NCBI GenBank assembly: GCA_965116695.1 | Contig: OZ220706.1 | Coordinates: forward strand, 4,154,001 to 4,218,000 | Direction of reading: 5' to 3' | Source of the DNA: JAJDTT01 sp965116695 | GTDB lineage: Bacteria; Acidobacteriota; UBA6911; RPQK01; JAJDTT01 | DNA length: 64,000 bases | Part shown: one piece after another, positions 1 through 9,243 of the stretch | Layout: each line of letters opens with the position of its first letter | Numbering within the stretch: position 1 is the first letter of the stretch | Position numbers and translations under genes: made by a program | Notes under the pieces: generated by a model | What the model was told of the DNA's origin: nothing | Seen by the model: only the letters and a program-made list of their open reading frames with translations | Database searches by the model: none

Positions 1-419
1 AGAATGCGGCCAGAATCCTAGAAGATGCGCGCGCAGAGTTTCGGAGACTGGAAATCGCGCGGAGACCGATATGTAGGGTGGGAGAAAGCTGTTGTCTGAT
101 TGCCACGTGGGCCGGCACGGTAAAGACCTCGACACTCGCATTGGCGCTCCGAGCTAAGGGGTATTCAGTCGAGGTCCATGACGGATTCCTTGACGTCAAT
201 GAAGAACGCCAGCAACCTGTGGAAGGCGCTCTAAAGGAAATCGCCCGGTCAGTTCCACTCTCCACCAACAGCATATTGTCCGGTAAGGAAAATCTCGTGT
301 CGGAGAAATTTCACTCCTATTTGAGTCCTGATCTTCTTTTGGAGGATTCAACCAGTAGCAAAATCGATCTCGATACACTACCCAAGCTCGCACGCTGGTT
401 GATGGAAGAAAGTAAGTAA
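1..419 (+). CDS. 3' end of an unrecognised gene, cut by the window edge
   Basis: The reading frame starting at base 3 is open from the window edge to a TAA at 417-419, so this is probably the last ~138 codons of a longer gene rather than a small gene starting at the GTG at 78. I recognise no family. The C-terminus is acidic and leucine-rich and ends in a short helix-like stretch (LPKLARWLMEE). There is no membrane segment. Base composition is visibly less GC-rich than the following genes, which could mean transferred DNA. No partner gene is visible, and the 182 bases to the next gene hold nothing I recognise. It could be non-coding; confidence is low. Confidence 0.35.
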   Translation, partial: NAARILEDARAEFRRLEIARRPICRVGESCCLIATWAGTVKTSTLALALRAKGYSVEVHDGFLDVNEERQQPVEGALKEIARSVPLSTNSILSGKENLVSEKFHSYLSPDLLLEDSTSSKIDLDTLPKLARWLMEESK

Positions 420-601
420 TGAAAGCGATTTGCGAATCCATACGATAATTGCGGTAGTCAGAAAAGATGACTTTCTGTTGTTGTGGGGGATAGGTTTAGT
501 GCGGAGGCGGTACTGACTATCCTTACCGTCTTGTCGAGATTGGAAGAAAGGCCGCAGGCAAAACCTTGGTCCCAACACTGAAATTTGTGGTTTCGTGCCG
601 T

Positions 602-1651
602 CTAATGATTGGAGTGTGAGATCGATTTCACGGCATATGCGTCCACGGCGGCGACGGCGAGGCGTGACATCCGGGCCAGAATCTCCCGGCCCGATCGATC
701 GTTGGGGTCCGCGCTCAAGGCGAAGGCGGCAATGACGACCGGCCCGGACGGCAACTCGACGAGTCCCGCGTCGGCGGCGATCCGGCGGCTGCCGCCATAC
801 TTGTTGGCCACCCGGACGCCCTCCTTCACGTATCTGGCGATGGTCCGCTTGTGGGTGGAGCTGCGCATCATCTCCAGCATCTCGGCGGTGTCCTGCCGGT
901 TCGCCAACTCGCCGCGAGAAAGGTGGGCCAGCAGCGTGCCGATGTCGCGCGGTCCGCAGACGTTGTTCTTCAAAGATTCCGAATAACCCAGGCCGTCGTC
1001 GAACGTCCCGGCGCGTATCCGTTCCATCAGCCGGGCATCGTTCCGGCGCGTGATGGGATCTTCCGGCATTCCCACGATCACGTAGTGCCAACGGCCCAGT
1101 TCCATGGAGGCCCGGGTGTTCTTCAGTCTCAGTTCCGCCAGAAACCGGTTGACCGCCTCCAGCCCGACTTTGCGCATCACCAGGTCGGTGGCCATGTTGT
1201 CGCTGTGCACCATCATCAGGCGGCAGTACTCGCGCACGGTGAGGGAGACCGGCCCTTCGCGGCGCTTTAGGACGCCGCTGCCGTGGGTCGAAATGTCCGT
1301 GGGCAGAGATTCCTCGGCATCCAGGTCCAGCGATCCGGCGGCCGCCTGCCGGTAGAGTTCGATCATGACCGGCAGCTTGATCACGCTGGCCGGCGGAAAA
1401 CGCTGGTCTCCGTTCCAGGAATACTCGGCGCCATCGGCCAAATTCTTGGCGAAGAAGCCGATCCTTCCGCCGAACCGGCTCGCCATCGCATCCAGTTCCT
1501 GTCGCGGGAATTGGGTCTTGGGAGGGTTTCCGGCGGCGGTCGCTCCCAGGACCAGACCGCAGATCAGGAGAAGAATGGACCTGGCCCTGCCGTTGCGAGA
1601 GCGGTGCTTTGGCCAGGCGGGAGAGGCGGTCTTTCCGGCTTCCCGTCTCAA
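602..1651 (-). CDS. class A beta-lactamase-like secreted serine hydrolase
   Basis: Serine hydrolase of the beta-lactamase/transpeptidase fold, 349 residues from the chosen start. The active-site SxxK is in PASVIKLPV and the second motif is SDN (VHSDNMATD). The third motif is KYG (NKYGGS) instead of the usual KTG, and no clear class A ExxLN omega-loop motif is seen, so beta-lactam hydrolysis is uncertain; a peptidase or esterase role is equally possible. A basic N-terminus followed by a hydrophobic core (ILLLICGLVLG) predicts export. No ATG precedes the signal peptide. The TTG at 1649-1651 overlaps the stop of the upstream DUF1501 gene (TTGA), which suggests translational coupling. Function in the operon is unknown. 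Confidence 0.75.
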   Translation of the reverse strand: MRREAGKTASPAWPKHRSRNGRARSILLLICGLVLGATAAGNPPKTQFPRQELDAMASRFGGRIGFFAKNLADGAEYSWNGDQRFPPASVIKLPVMIELYRQAAAGSLDLDAEESLPTDISTHGSGVLKRREGPVSLTVREYCRLMMVHSDNMATDLVMRKVGLEAVNRFLAELRLKNTRASMELGRWHYVIVGMPEDPITRRNDARLMERIRAGTFDDGLGYSESLKNNVCGPRDIGTLLAHLSRGELANRQDTAEMLEMMRSSTHKRTIARYVKEGVRVANKYGGSRRIAADAGLVELPSGPVVIAAFALSADPNDRSGREILARMSRLAVAAVDAYAVKSISHSNH

Positions 1652-3096
1652 GCCAGGAGCTTCTCGATCACGTGGCCGCCGACGTCGGTGAGGCGGAAGT
1701 CGCGGCCCTGGTAGCGGTAGGTGAGCTTGGTGTGATCGATACCCAACAGGTGAAGGATCGTGGCCTGGACGTCGTGGACCTCCACCTTGTCCTTGGTCAC
1801 GAAGAATCCCAGGTCGTCCACCTCTCCGATGGTCTGACCGGGCTTGATTCCGCCGCCGGCGAACCACATGGGGAAGTTGTCGATGTGGTGGTTGCGGCCG
1901 ACGCTCTCCCGGAATTCCGCCATGGGGGTTCGCCCGAACTCGCCGCCCCAGATGACCAGCGTGTCCTCCAACAGGCCGCGCTGCTTGAGATCGGTGATGA
2001 GGGCGGCGGAGGGACGATCGGTCTCCATCGACACCTCGTCGATCCTTTCGCTCAGGTTCCCGTGATGGTCCCAACCGGTGTGGTAGAGCTGGACGAATCG
2101 GACGCCCCGCTCGATCATGCGGCGGGCCAGCAGGCAGTTGGTGGCGTATGACGGTTCGCCCGGCGTCACTCCATAGAGATCCAGGGTGGCCTGGCTTTCG
2201 CTGCTCAGGTCCATCAGCTCGGGACCGCTGGTCTGCATGCGGAAGGCCATCTCGTAGGAGGCGATCCGGGTCGCGATTTCCGGGTCGCCGTATTCCTGCT
2301 CATGCATCCGGTTCAGATCCTGGATGGCGGCCAGCTTTGCCCCCTGACGCTGGATCGAGACCCCCTTGGGACTGGCCAGGTTGGGAATCGGAACGGCGGA
2401 GCGGAGGAACTCGACGCCCTGGTACGCGGTGGGCAGGAATCCGCTGCTCCACATGAAGGCGCCGCCCATCAGGTCCGCCTCCCCTGATCGGAGGACCACG
2501 AATCCGGGAAGATCCTTCGACTCGCTGCCCAGGCCGTAACCCACCCAGGAGCCCATGCTGGGCAGTCCGAAGCGGGTCGAACCGGTATTGCAGAAGAGCT
2601 TGGCGGGGGCATGATTGAAGTTCTCGGTCACGACCGATTGGACCAGGGCCACGTCGTCCACGACCTTGGCCATGTGGGGGAACACTTCCGAAACCCAGGT
2701 GCCCGACTGTCCATGCCGGGCGAATTTCCGTTTTGGACCGAGCAGCTTGGGCTTCACCTTGGTGAAGCGTTCCATGAACGCGAAGCGCTTGCCCTCCAGG
2801 ATGGAATCGGGTGCGGTCTGACCGTTCAAACGGGCCAGCTCCGGCCGGTAGAGCCAGGTCTCGAACTGACTCGGCCCGCCGGCCATGAAGAGGTAGATCA
2901 CCCGTTTGACCTTGGGTTCGTAGTGGGGTTGCCGGAGTGCGAGGGGGTTCCTGGCGCGGCTGTCGCCGGCGGCGAACATTTTGCCGTCGGTCAACAATTG
3001 GCCCAGGGCGACGTTGGCGAGGCCGACGAAGCACCGGTTGAAGAAATGGCGCCGCGTCTGACCGAGAAGTTGGAGCCCGTGATTCGTCATGTCCAT
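1648..3096 (-). CDS. DUF1501 family protein (sulfatase-like fold)
   Basis: 482 residues, the usual length for DUF1501 proteins, which share the alkaline phosphatase/sulfatase fold and are usually encoded beside DUF1549/DUF1553 cytochrome proteins. Visible family marks are LFMAGGPSQFETW near residue 70, the AKLFCNTG and GLPSMGSWVGYGLG segments, HTGWDHHGN, and the C-terminal IWGGEFGRTP and GRNHHIDNFP motifs that carry metal-type histidines. The N-terminus has a Tat-like twin arginine (TRRHFF) before a hydrophobic stretch, so export is likely. It lies 87 bases downstream of the DUF1553 gene on the same strand, the standard pairing in Planctomycetota and Acidobacteriota. The biochemical role of the pair is not established. 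Confidence 0.9.
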   Translation of the reverse strand: MDMTNHGLQLLGQTRRHFFNRCFVGLANVALGQLLTDGKMFAAGDSRARNPLALRQPHYEPKVKRVIYLFMAGGPSQFETWLYRPELARLNGQTAPDSILEGKRFAFMERFTKVKPKLLGPKRKFARHGQSGTWVSEVFPHMAKVVDDVALVQSVVTENFNHAPAKLFCNTGSTRFGLPSMGSWVGYGLGSESKDLPGFVVLRSGEADLMGGAFMWSSGFLPTAYQGVEFLRSAVPIPNLASPKGVSIQRQGAKLAAIQDLNRMHEQEYGDPEIATRIASYEMAFRMQTSGPELMDLSSESQATLDLYGVTPGEPSYATNCLLARRMIERGVRFVQLYHTGWDHHGNLSERIDEVSMETDRPSAALITDLKQRGLLEDTLVIWGGEFGRTPMAEFRESVGRNHHIDNFPMWFAGGGIKPGQTIGEVDDLGFFVTKDKVEVHDVQATILHLLGIDHTKLTYRYQGRDFRLTDVGGHVIEKLLA

Positions 3097-3183
3097 AGCG
3101 GTCTTCCTCTTGGGGCTCGGTCTGTCATTCCCAGGCGAAAATGAATCGGAGGTCAGGAATGTCCCCCCTCCTGGCTCGGTCCG

Positions 3184-5751
3184 TCATTCCCGGGTGAAAA
3201 ACTCGTCTACGTTGAGCAGCACGCTGGCCGCCATGTACCAGACCGCCTCCTCCTGGCCCTTCTTTCCGTCCGGCAGGGCAAGGCTCAGAATCTCCTCCGT
3301 CTCCGCCGGACGGGAGCGAAACTCCTGGCGTTGCGTGCTCAGCAGGTGCTCCAGCCGGGCTTTCTCCTGGGGCCGCGGCGGCCGGGTCAGACAGATTCTG
3401 AAGAGATGATCGAGCCGTTCCGAGTCGGTGCCGTCCGGAAGCTCTCTCATAACTCTGTAGGCCAGACCTTGGGCGAATTCGTGAAAACCCTCGTCGTTCA
3501 GAAGCGTCAGGGCCTGCAACGGCGTCGTCGACCGGTTTCGCCGGACGACCGTCAACATGGCGTCCGGGCTGTCGAAGACCGCCAGAGCCGGGTGGGGACT
3601 GAGCCGCCAGTAGTAGGTATAGAGTCCTCGCCGGTATCGATCCGGCCCCTGGCTTTCCGGCCATCGCTCATGGCTTCCGTCGGGCCTGGCGCCGTTCTTG
3701 ATGATGACCCAAGGAGGTTGCGGCGGGTACACGCTGGGTCCGCCGATCTTCGGCGCCAGCAGGCCGCTCGCCGACAACCCCAGGTCGCGGATCACTTCCG
3801 ACTCGACGCGCAGCCGGTTCTGCCGCGCCAGCAGGCGGTTGCGGGGATCCTCCTGCCTGAGATCGGGGCGGTGCCGGGACGACTGCCGATAGGTGGCCGA
3901 GGTGGCAATGAGGCGATGGACGGCCTTCAGACTCCAGTCCTGGGCCACGAACTCCGAGGCCAGCCAATCCAGGAGCCGGGCGTGGGAGGGAGGGGTGCCC
4001 TGGGTTCCGAAGTCGTTGCTGGTCTCGACGATTCCGGTGCCGAAGTACCGCTGCCAGATGCGGTTGACCGTGACCCGCGGCGTCAGGGGATTCTTCTCGT
4101 CCACGAGCCAGTGGCCCAGATCCAGGCGAGTGTATTTCTCGCGTTTGGGCAGCGGCGGCAGCACGACCGGGGTTCCGGGCCAGACTTGAATCCCCTTCTG
4201 CAGAAAATCGCCTCCCAGCAGAACGTGGGTCGGACGGGGTTCGGGCAACTCCCGCATGACCAACGTGCTGGGGATCTCGGGCTTCAGCTTCCCGACGGCT
4301 TCCAGAGCTTTGGAGCGTTCCTGATGCCCCGCATCCTGCCGGAAATAGGCGCGCCGCGTGTACCTCTGCTGTTCCGGATGGCGCTCGGCGATGGGAATCT
4401 TCAGGGCGGCCAGATGGCCCGGGCTCAGCTTGGCCCGGGCTTCTTCGTCCAGGTTGGCTTCCCACTCCTCCTGCTTGGAAACCAGCAGTTCCTCGTACTT
4501 CTCGTTTTCCTCCCGCATCGCCTTGAGCTGGGCCTGAATGGCCTCCCGCCTCGCAAACTGTTCGGGCGTGCCGAACTCCAGGATCGGCTCGTAGGCGCGG
4601 CCGCGTCCGGCGTCGTTCTTGTACTCGCCGCTCAGCTCGTCGATGTTGTTGAAGAAGGAGAAGAACCGGTAGAACTCCCGTTGGGATACCGGATCGTACT
4701 TGTGGTCGTGGCAGCGGGCGCAGCCCAGGGTCAGGCCCAGGAAGACGACGCCGGTGGTATGCACCCGGTCGACCACCGCCTCGACACGGTATTGCTCGAA
4801 GTCGATGCCGCCCTCCAGATTCAACTGGGTGTTGCGGTGAAACCCCGTGGCAATGACCTGATCCCGGGTGGGCTCGGGCATCAGGTCGCCGGCGATCTGC
4901 TCGATCACGAACTGGTCGTAGGGAAGATCGCGGTTCAACGCCTCGATCACCCAGTCCCGGTATTTCCAGATCTTGCGGGGGAGGTCGTTGTTGTACCCGT
5001 CCGAGTCGGCGTACCGGGCCAGATCCAGCCAGTGGCGCCCCCACCGCTCGCCGTAGTGCGGGGATCCCAGCAGACCGTCGATGAGGCGCTCATAGGCGTC
5101 CGAGCGCCTATCTTCCAGAAATGCGTCCACCGCCTCGGGGCGGGGCAACAGTCCGATCAGATCCAGATAAGCCCGTCGGATCAGGGTGGTCTTCTCCGCT
5201 TCCGGCGACGGCTTCAACCCCTGTTGATCGAGACGGGCGAGGATGAAGCGGTCGATGGGATTGCGCACCCAGCCCGGGTCGGACACCGCCGGCTCCGCGG
5301 GACGCCGGATGGGCTGGAACGCCCAGTGTTGCGACGGGTCCTCCAAGGACTTTGCCCGGTCCGGCGCCGGGTCGGGCCAGGGAAGTCCCATCCGGATCCA
5401 GCGGACTAGAGCCGAGACCTCCTGGTCGGCCAGCGGCTCCCCTGGCGGCATCTTCAATTCGCCCTGCCGCCTGACGGCGTGGACGAGAAGGCTCTCCCCG
5501 GGCAGGCCCTCGGTCACGGCGTCTCCCCGGTTTCCACCCTTGAGGATTCCCTCCCGGCTGTCGGTGGAGAGGCCGCTGGTGGGCAGCTTGTCGTTGTGGC
5601 AGCCGGAACACTTGTTCCGGAGGACGGGGCGGATCTGGTTTTCGAAGAATTGGATCTGGTCCGCGGAAAACCGCGCCGTCTCCGCCGCGGCGAGCAGATG
5701 GAAACCGCTGCATGCGCTGAGGATCAAGACGGTCCAGGGAAGGCGAGCCAT
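3184..5751 (-). CDS. cytochrome c / DUF1549 / DUF1553 protein
   Basis: 855 residues with the order seen in this family: N-terminal signal, a heme-binding PSCyt1-type domain with CSGCH at about residues 48-52, a DUF1549 domain (FILARLDQQGLKPSPEA, GERWGRHWLDLARYADSDG) and a C-terminal DUF1553 domain (TRVTVNRIWQRYFG, STTPLQALTLLND). A second CxxCH (GCARCHDHKYDP) sits in the middle. The signal sequence contains LSAC, which could be a lipobox, so it may be lipid-anchored rather than soluble. It is probably periplasmic or surface located. It is the first gene of a probable operon with the DUF1501 protein and the serine hydrolase. Substrate unknown; a role in secreted polysaccharide breakdown is often proposed for this family. 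Confidence 0.92.
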   Translation of the reverse strand: MARLPWTVLILSACSGFHLLAAAETARFSADQIQFFENQIRPVLRNKCSGCHNDKLPTSGLSTDSREGILKGGNRGDAVTEGLPGESLLVHAVRRQGELKMPPGEPLADQEVSALVRWIRMGLPWPDPAPDRAKSLEDPSQHWAFQPIRRPAEPAVSDPGWVRNPIDRFILARLDQQGLKPSPEAEKTTLIRRAYLDLIGLLPRPEAVDAFLEDRRSDAYERLIDGLLGSPHYGERWGRHWLDLARYADSDGYNNDLPRKIWKYRDWVIEALNRDLPYDQFVIEQIAGDLMPEPTRDQVIATGFHRNTQLNLEGGIDFEQYRVEAVVDRVHTTGVVFLGLTLGCARCHDHKYDPVSQREFYRFFSFFNNIDELSGEYKNDAGRGRAYEPILEFGTPEQFARREAIQAQLKAMREENEKYEELLVSKQEEWEANLDEEARAKLSPGHLAALKIPIAERHPEQQRYTRRAYFRQDAGHQERSKALEAVGKLKPEIPSTLVMRELPEPRPTHVLLGGDFLQKGIQVWPGTPVVLPPLPKREKYTRLDLGHWLVDEKNPLTPRVTVNRIWQRYFGTGIVETSNDFGTQGTPPSHARLLDWLASEFVAQDWSLKAVHRLIATSATYRQSSRHRPDLRQEDPRNRLLARQNRLRVESEVIRDLGLSASGLLAPKIGGPSVYPPQPPWVIIKNGARPDGSHERWPESQGPDRYRRGLYTYYWRLSPHPALAVFDSPDAMLTVVRRNRSTTPLQALTLLNDEGFHEFAQGLAYRVMRELPDGTDSERLDHLFRICLTRPPRPQEKARLEHLLSTQRQEFRSRPAETEEILSLALPDGKKGQEEAVWYMAASVLLNVDEFFTRE

Positions 5752-5864
5752 AGACCTAGCCTACCACTGTTCCATCACCGCGTTCCATCACGGCTGGGAC
5801 GCGCCTCCCGCCGGGAACCGCACGGCGCCTTCTCGATGGATTCGGGGCTGATGTTCCGCGATTC

Positions 5865-7112
5865 TCATCTTTCGTAGCCGGCGAAATCGATGGGTGTCTC
5901 GACCAGCCACCTGTGCAGGAACCGCTGCCAGGCCGGATCGATGTGGGGTCCGTTGGCCGAGTGTCCGTCCGGCGTGGGCACGTATCGGTATCGTTCCCGG
6001 ACGCCGAGAAATTCGTAGACTTCCGCCGCCCGGTTGCAGTAGCCCTCGTTGTGCAGGTCGGCCATGCGTCCGCCGATGAGCATGAAAGCCCGGGGCGCGC
6101 ACATGGCCATCAGTTCGTGGTGATTGCGCTCCAGTCCGGGACGGCGTACGTCGGGATTCAGCAGGCTCAGGACGGTGCCGCGCAGATCGCGGACCGGGTA
6201 GTCCTGCGTGGGGATGCCGGGGAATCGTTCCAGCCAGTCCAGGTACCAGGGTTTGAACCAATTGGTCCTGCCGTTGAGGGCGACGCCCGGATCGAAGGAG
6301 ACCGTCGCCTTGATTTCGGGGACGAGGGCGGCGGCGTAGATGGCCGCCTTGGCGCTCAGGGAGAATCCCATGAACCCGATCCGGTCCGCATCCACCTCAG
6401 GCAGGGAGCTCAGGTATTCCACTTCCCGGGAGACGTCGTGGACCATCTTGCCCATGGGCAGCCAGTGTCCGAACCGGGAATAGAGTGTCTCGTGCACCCC
6501 GTTGCGAAAGCTCCGGCCCTCCCGGTACTTCTTGATGAAGGATTGGCTGGTCAGGACCACGAATCCGCGCCGCGCCAGGTAGGCGCCCCACCACTGCTCC
6601 GGGGCATCGTAGTCGGAGCTGGTGGCCGCCCAGGCGATGACGGCCGGAAACGGGCCGGCTCCCTGATTCGTGGGCATCAGCAAGAGGTGGTCCTGGAAGA
6701 AATCGACCTCCATGGGAAGTCCCAGGTGGACCCGGGTGTACCCCTCCCGCTCCTGGCGGCTGTAGACCTTCACCTCTGTGATGTCCCCGAACCAGCGGCG
6801 GTCCTCCGGCGCGGGACTCAGCTTGCCCAGAATCCGGGTCCAGAGCCGAACCAGCTCGGGTCGCCGGAGCGCGTACCAATCTTCTGCGGACCGGACCGTT
6901 TCCCCGTTTTCCAGGACCAGAGCCGAGGGGATCTCCATCAGGTGCTGCCCCGGTTGCCTGGACGGTCCCCGGACCCAGGGATGGTAGGTGATCCTTCCCA
7001 GGTTCCCCGTCTCTGCCGGCACCAGGGAAGTCAGGCTGATTCCCAACAAGCCCGAGAGCACGAATTTCCTCAGCTTCCGTCCCACTCCTTCTCCCTTTTT
7101 TCGTCTTCCCAC
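5865..7112 (-). CDS. secreted alpha/beta hydrolase (dienelactone hydrolase/acetyl-xylan-esterase-like)
   Basis: 415-residue alpha/beta-hydrolase. A basic N-terminus and hydrophobic stretch (FVLSGLLGISLTSLVPA) predict export. The nucleophile elbow is GFSLSAK, with the serine in the usual G-x-S position, and the catalytic histidine is probably in PDGHSANG near the C-terminus. The length and the N-terminal segment preceding the core resemble the large secreted esterases often found in Planctomycetota carbohydrate clusters. It lies 113 bases downstream (in the direction of transcription, upstream) of the cytochrome gene on the same strand, so it may share its transcript. Likely action is removal of acetyl or other ester groups from glycans; the substrate is not visible. 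Confidence 0.75.
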   Translation of the reverse strand: MGRRKKGEGVGRKLRKFVLSGLLGISLTSLVPAETGNLGRITYHPWVRGPSRQPGQHLMEIPSALVLENGETVRSAEDWYALRRPELVRLWTRILGKLSPAPEDRRWFGDITEVKVYSRQEREGYTRVHLGLPMEVDFFQDHLLLMPTNQGAGPFPAVIAWAATSSDYDAPEQWWGAYLARRGFVVLTSQSFIKKYREGRSFRNGVHETLYSRFGHWLPMGKMVHDVSREVEYLSSLPEVDADRIGFMGFSLSAKAAIYAAALVPEIKATVSFDPGVALNGRTNWFKPWYLDWLERFPGIPTQDYPVRDLRGTVLSLLNPDVRRPGLERNHHELMAMCAPRAFMLIGGRMADLHNEGYCNRAAEVYEFLGVRERYRYVPTPDGHSANGPHIDPAWQRFLHRWLVETPIDFAGYER

Positions 7113-7118
7113 ACGCTC

Positions 7119-7214
7119 TCAAGAGCGCCAGCTCTGGAGTTTCCTGTGCACCTCACGGCGGTGGCCGATCGCCACGACGAGGATTTCAATGCGGGATTCG
7201 ATAAGGCGATAATT
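7119..7214 (-). pseudogene. remnant of a RelE/ParE-family toxin C-terminus
   Basis: On the minus strand, 31 codons before a TGA at 7119-7121 read IEILVVAIGHRREVHRKL and neighbours, which matches the C-terminal strand and the GHRREVY-like ending of ParE/RelE toxins. The frame is closed by a stop (7215-7217) immediately upstream, and no matching N-terminus or antitoxin is found in the 170 bases beyond. I read it as a decayed fragment of a toxin gene lying between two catabolic genes. Confidence 0.55.
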
Positions 7215-7386
7215 CTACGCTTGTTTGAGTGAACGTTTCTATCCACAAAAAGGCGAACCGCTACGGGGGAGATTGGAGGGACGATTGAATGGCCGCCCAT
7301 TTCGCCAATCTCCCGCGCCATCCCTCAACCGTATTCCAGCTGCCGACGGCGTTCCTCCGGTTCTTCCTCTCTCTTTCCACTTGCCT

Positions 7387-9126
7387 CTACCCTCCGTCGG
7401 CAAGGTTCGCCAGCGCCAGGGAGCGGAACTCCTTCATCCGTCTCGTCCACAGCTCCTTCAATCGGCGCACCTTGCCAGGATGCTCCGAGGCCAGATCGGT
7501 CGTTTCGGTGCGGTCGGCCTCCAGGTCGTAGAGCTCCCACGGCCCTTCCGGCCCTTCCGACACCAGCTTCCAGCGGCCGGATCGCACCGCACGATTCTTC
7601 TCGTGGTACCACCAGAGATGGTCGTGGGCGACGGTGCCGTCTTCGGCGAATACCGGAACGAGGCTCTTTCCGGGAAGCGGAGGAGCCCAAGTATGTTGCC
7701 CCGTCAGATTCCGCCGGTCCGAGGCTCCGATCAACTCCAGGACCGTGGGGACGAAGTCGATGACGTGGCCCACGTTGTGCCGCAGTTCGTTGCGGGAAGA
7801 GATGCCGCGGGGCCAGTGCACGATCATCGGCGTGGCGATGCCGCCCTCGTGAACCCACATCTTGTGGCGCCGGAAGGGGGTGTTGGCGACGGTCGACCCA
7901 CCCGGGCCCAGGCACAGGAATGTGCCGGCCGAGCCCGGTTCCGCCTTCGGGTCGTGGCCGTCGCTGCGGACGATGAGCTCGCAACTGGCGCCATTGTCCG
8001 AGAGGAAGAGGATCAGGGTGTTCTCGAAGGCGCCCATGCGGCGAAGCTGGTCCAGCACCCGTCCGATCTCCCGGTCCATGCGGTGGATCATGGCGGCGTG
8101 GATCGCCATCTTCGCCGCCTGAAACCCGCGCTGCCCGGGAGTCAGCCGGCTCCAGGGCAACGGCCGGTTCACCTCTCCGGGTCCCAGCGCCTCCAGGGTT
8201 CCGGGGAACTCCCGGATCGGCCCCACTTCGGGTTCCATTTCGGGCAGCCGGCCGGACACGATACCCATCTCCCGGATCCGCCGCCACCGGTCGCGGCGAA
8301 TTTGTTCCCAGCCGTGCTGATACGTGGCGCGGTAGCGGGAGATGTCCTCGGGCAGGGCGTGCAGGGGGAAGTGGGGCGCGGTGAAGGCCAGGTAGTGGAA
8401 GAAGGGCCTGTCGCCGAACTCGCCGGCATGTTGCTTGAGGATCCGGATGGCGTGATCGGCGATGGCGGTGGTGGCGTAGTAGCCGCTGCCGGGCTCGATG
8501 GGAGACAGTTTCCCATCGTCCTCCCAGTGGACCTGCGGATGGAAAAACCGTCCCTGGTCCCGCAGGTAGTAGGATCGATGGAACCCGCCGGCCACGGGCA
8601 TCCCGTCGACGTGCCACTTGCCCGAGTGGTAGGAGCGGTAACCGAGGGGCCGGAGCATATCGGGAAGCAGGCGGGCCCAATCCGGACGTTCGCCCCTTCC
8701 TCCGGGGACACCGGGCAACTTGTCCCGTCCCACCTGCTGGGCGTAGTAACCGGTGAGCAGGGCGGCGCGGGTGGGCCAACATCTGGCCGTGTTGTAGAAC
8801 TGGGTGAAGCGGAGGCCACCTCGGGCCAGCCCGTCCAGGTTCGGCGTCTCGATCTCGCCCCCGTAGCACCCGAGATCCGAAAAGCCCAGGTCATCGGCAA
8901 GGACGACCATGATGTTGGGAGGGTTACGGGGCTCTGTGAGGACGAAGAAAAGCATCACGCAGCAACCAACAAATGGCAAAAAGCCGCCAAGCACCAGGTT
9001 CCAAGCGGCATGCGGCCGTCCTCGCAGAAAACGCGGAGGTGGACTCTGCCGGGAACGGGGATTGGGTTTAGAGCTTTCCGGGCTCATCCGTGCGCCGAAG
9101 TGTGGACTCTCGGTATGGTCGGACAT
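7387..9126 (-). CDS. arylsulfatase family protein, membrane anchored
   Basis: 579-residue type I sulfatase. The metal-binding segment is VVLADDLGFSDLGCYGG (Asp-Asp at residues 78-79), and the active-site signature is CWPTRAALLTG with Cys116, the residue converted to formylglycine. Later family motifs include SGKWHVDG, FLSDNGAS and a C-terminal ELYDLEADRTE segment. Residues about 43-63 form a single hydrophobic segment after a basic region, so the protein is probably a periplasmic enzyme anchored by its N-terminus. A later start (Met14) is possible. The 117 bases to the divergent operon at 9244 carry an inverted repeat that could control both. No maturase gene is in the window. Substrate is unknown, presumably a sulfated glycan. 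Confidence 0.92.
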   Translation of the reverse strand: MSDHTESPHFGARMSPESSKPNPRSRQSPPPRFLRGRPHAAWNLVLGGFLPFVGCCVMLFFVLTEPRNPPNIMVVLADDLGFSDLGCYGGEIETPNLDGLARGGLRFTQFYNTARCWPTRAALLTGYYAQQVGRDKLPGVPGGRGERPDWARLLPDMLRPLGYRSYHSGKWHVDGMPVAGGFHRSYYLRDQGRFFHPQVHWEDDGKLSPIEPGSGYYATTAIADHAIRILKQHAGEFGDRPFFHYLAFTAPHFPLHALPEDISRYRATYQHGWEQIRRDRWRRIREMGIVSGRLPEMEPEVGPIREFPGTLEALGPGEVNRPLPWSRLTPGQRGFQAAKMAIHAAMIHRMDREIGRVLDQLRRMGAFENTLILFLSDNGASCELIVRSDGHDPKAEPGSAGTFLCLGPGGSTVANTPFRRHKMWVHEGGIATPMIVHWPRGISSRNELRHNVGHVIDFVPTVLELIGASDRRNLTGQHTWAPPLPGKSLVPVFAEDGTVAHDHLWWYHEKNRAVRSGRWKLVSEGPEGPWELYDLEADRTETTDLASEHPGKVRRLKELWTRRMKEFRSLALANLADGG

Positions 9127-9150
9127 TCCAGAGGGTGATGGACTCTGATC

Positions 9151-9175
9151 GTAAGTTACAATCCCTGGTACTTAC
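9151..9175. promoter_or_regulatory. inverted repeat in a divergent promoter region
   Basis: GTAAGT (9151-9156) and ACTTAC (9170-9175) are perfect inverted halves 13 bases apart. They lie between the divergent sulfatase gene and the 9244 operon, a position suited to an operator. No regulator gene is nearby, so this is only a candidate. Confidence 0.35.
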
Positions 9176-9243
9176 AACAGTTGCGGCCTGAAGCTTGGTT
9201 GTTCGGGTTGGAAACGGTTCCGGCCGCCTTCAAGGAGGGATAG

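Noticed and set aside
3331..5409. Long plus-strand open frame opposite the DUF1553 gene
   Set aside because: It is antisense to a clear family member and its amino-acid use is atypical (Arg, Gln, Val-rich); no motif.
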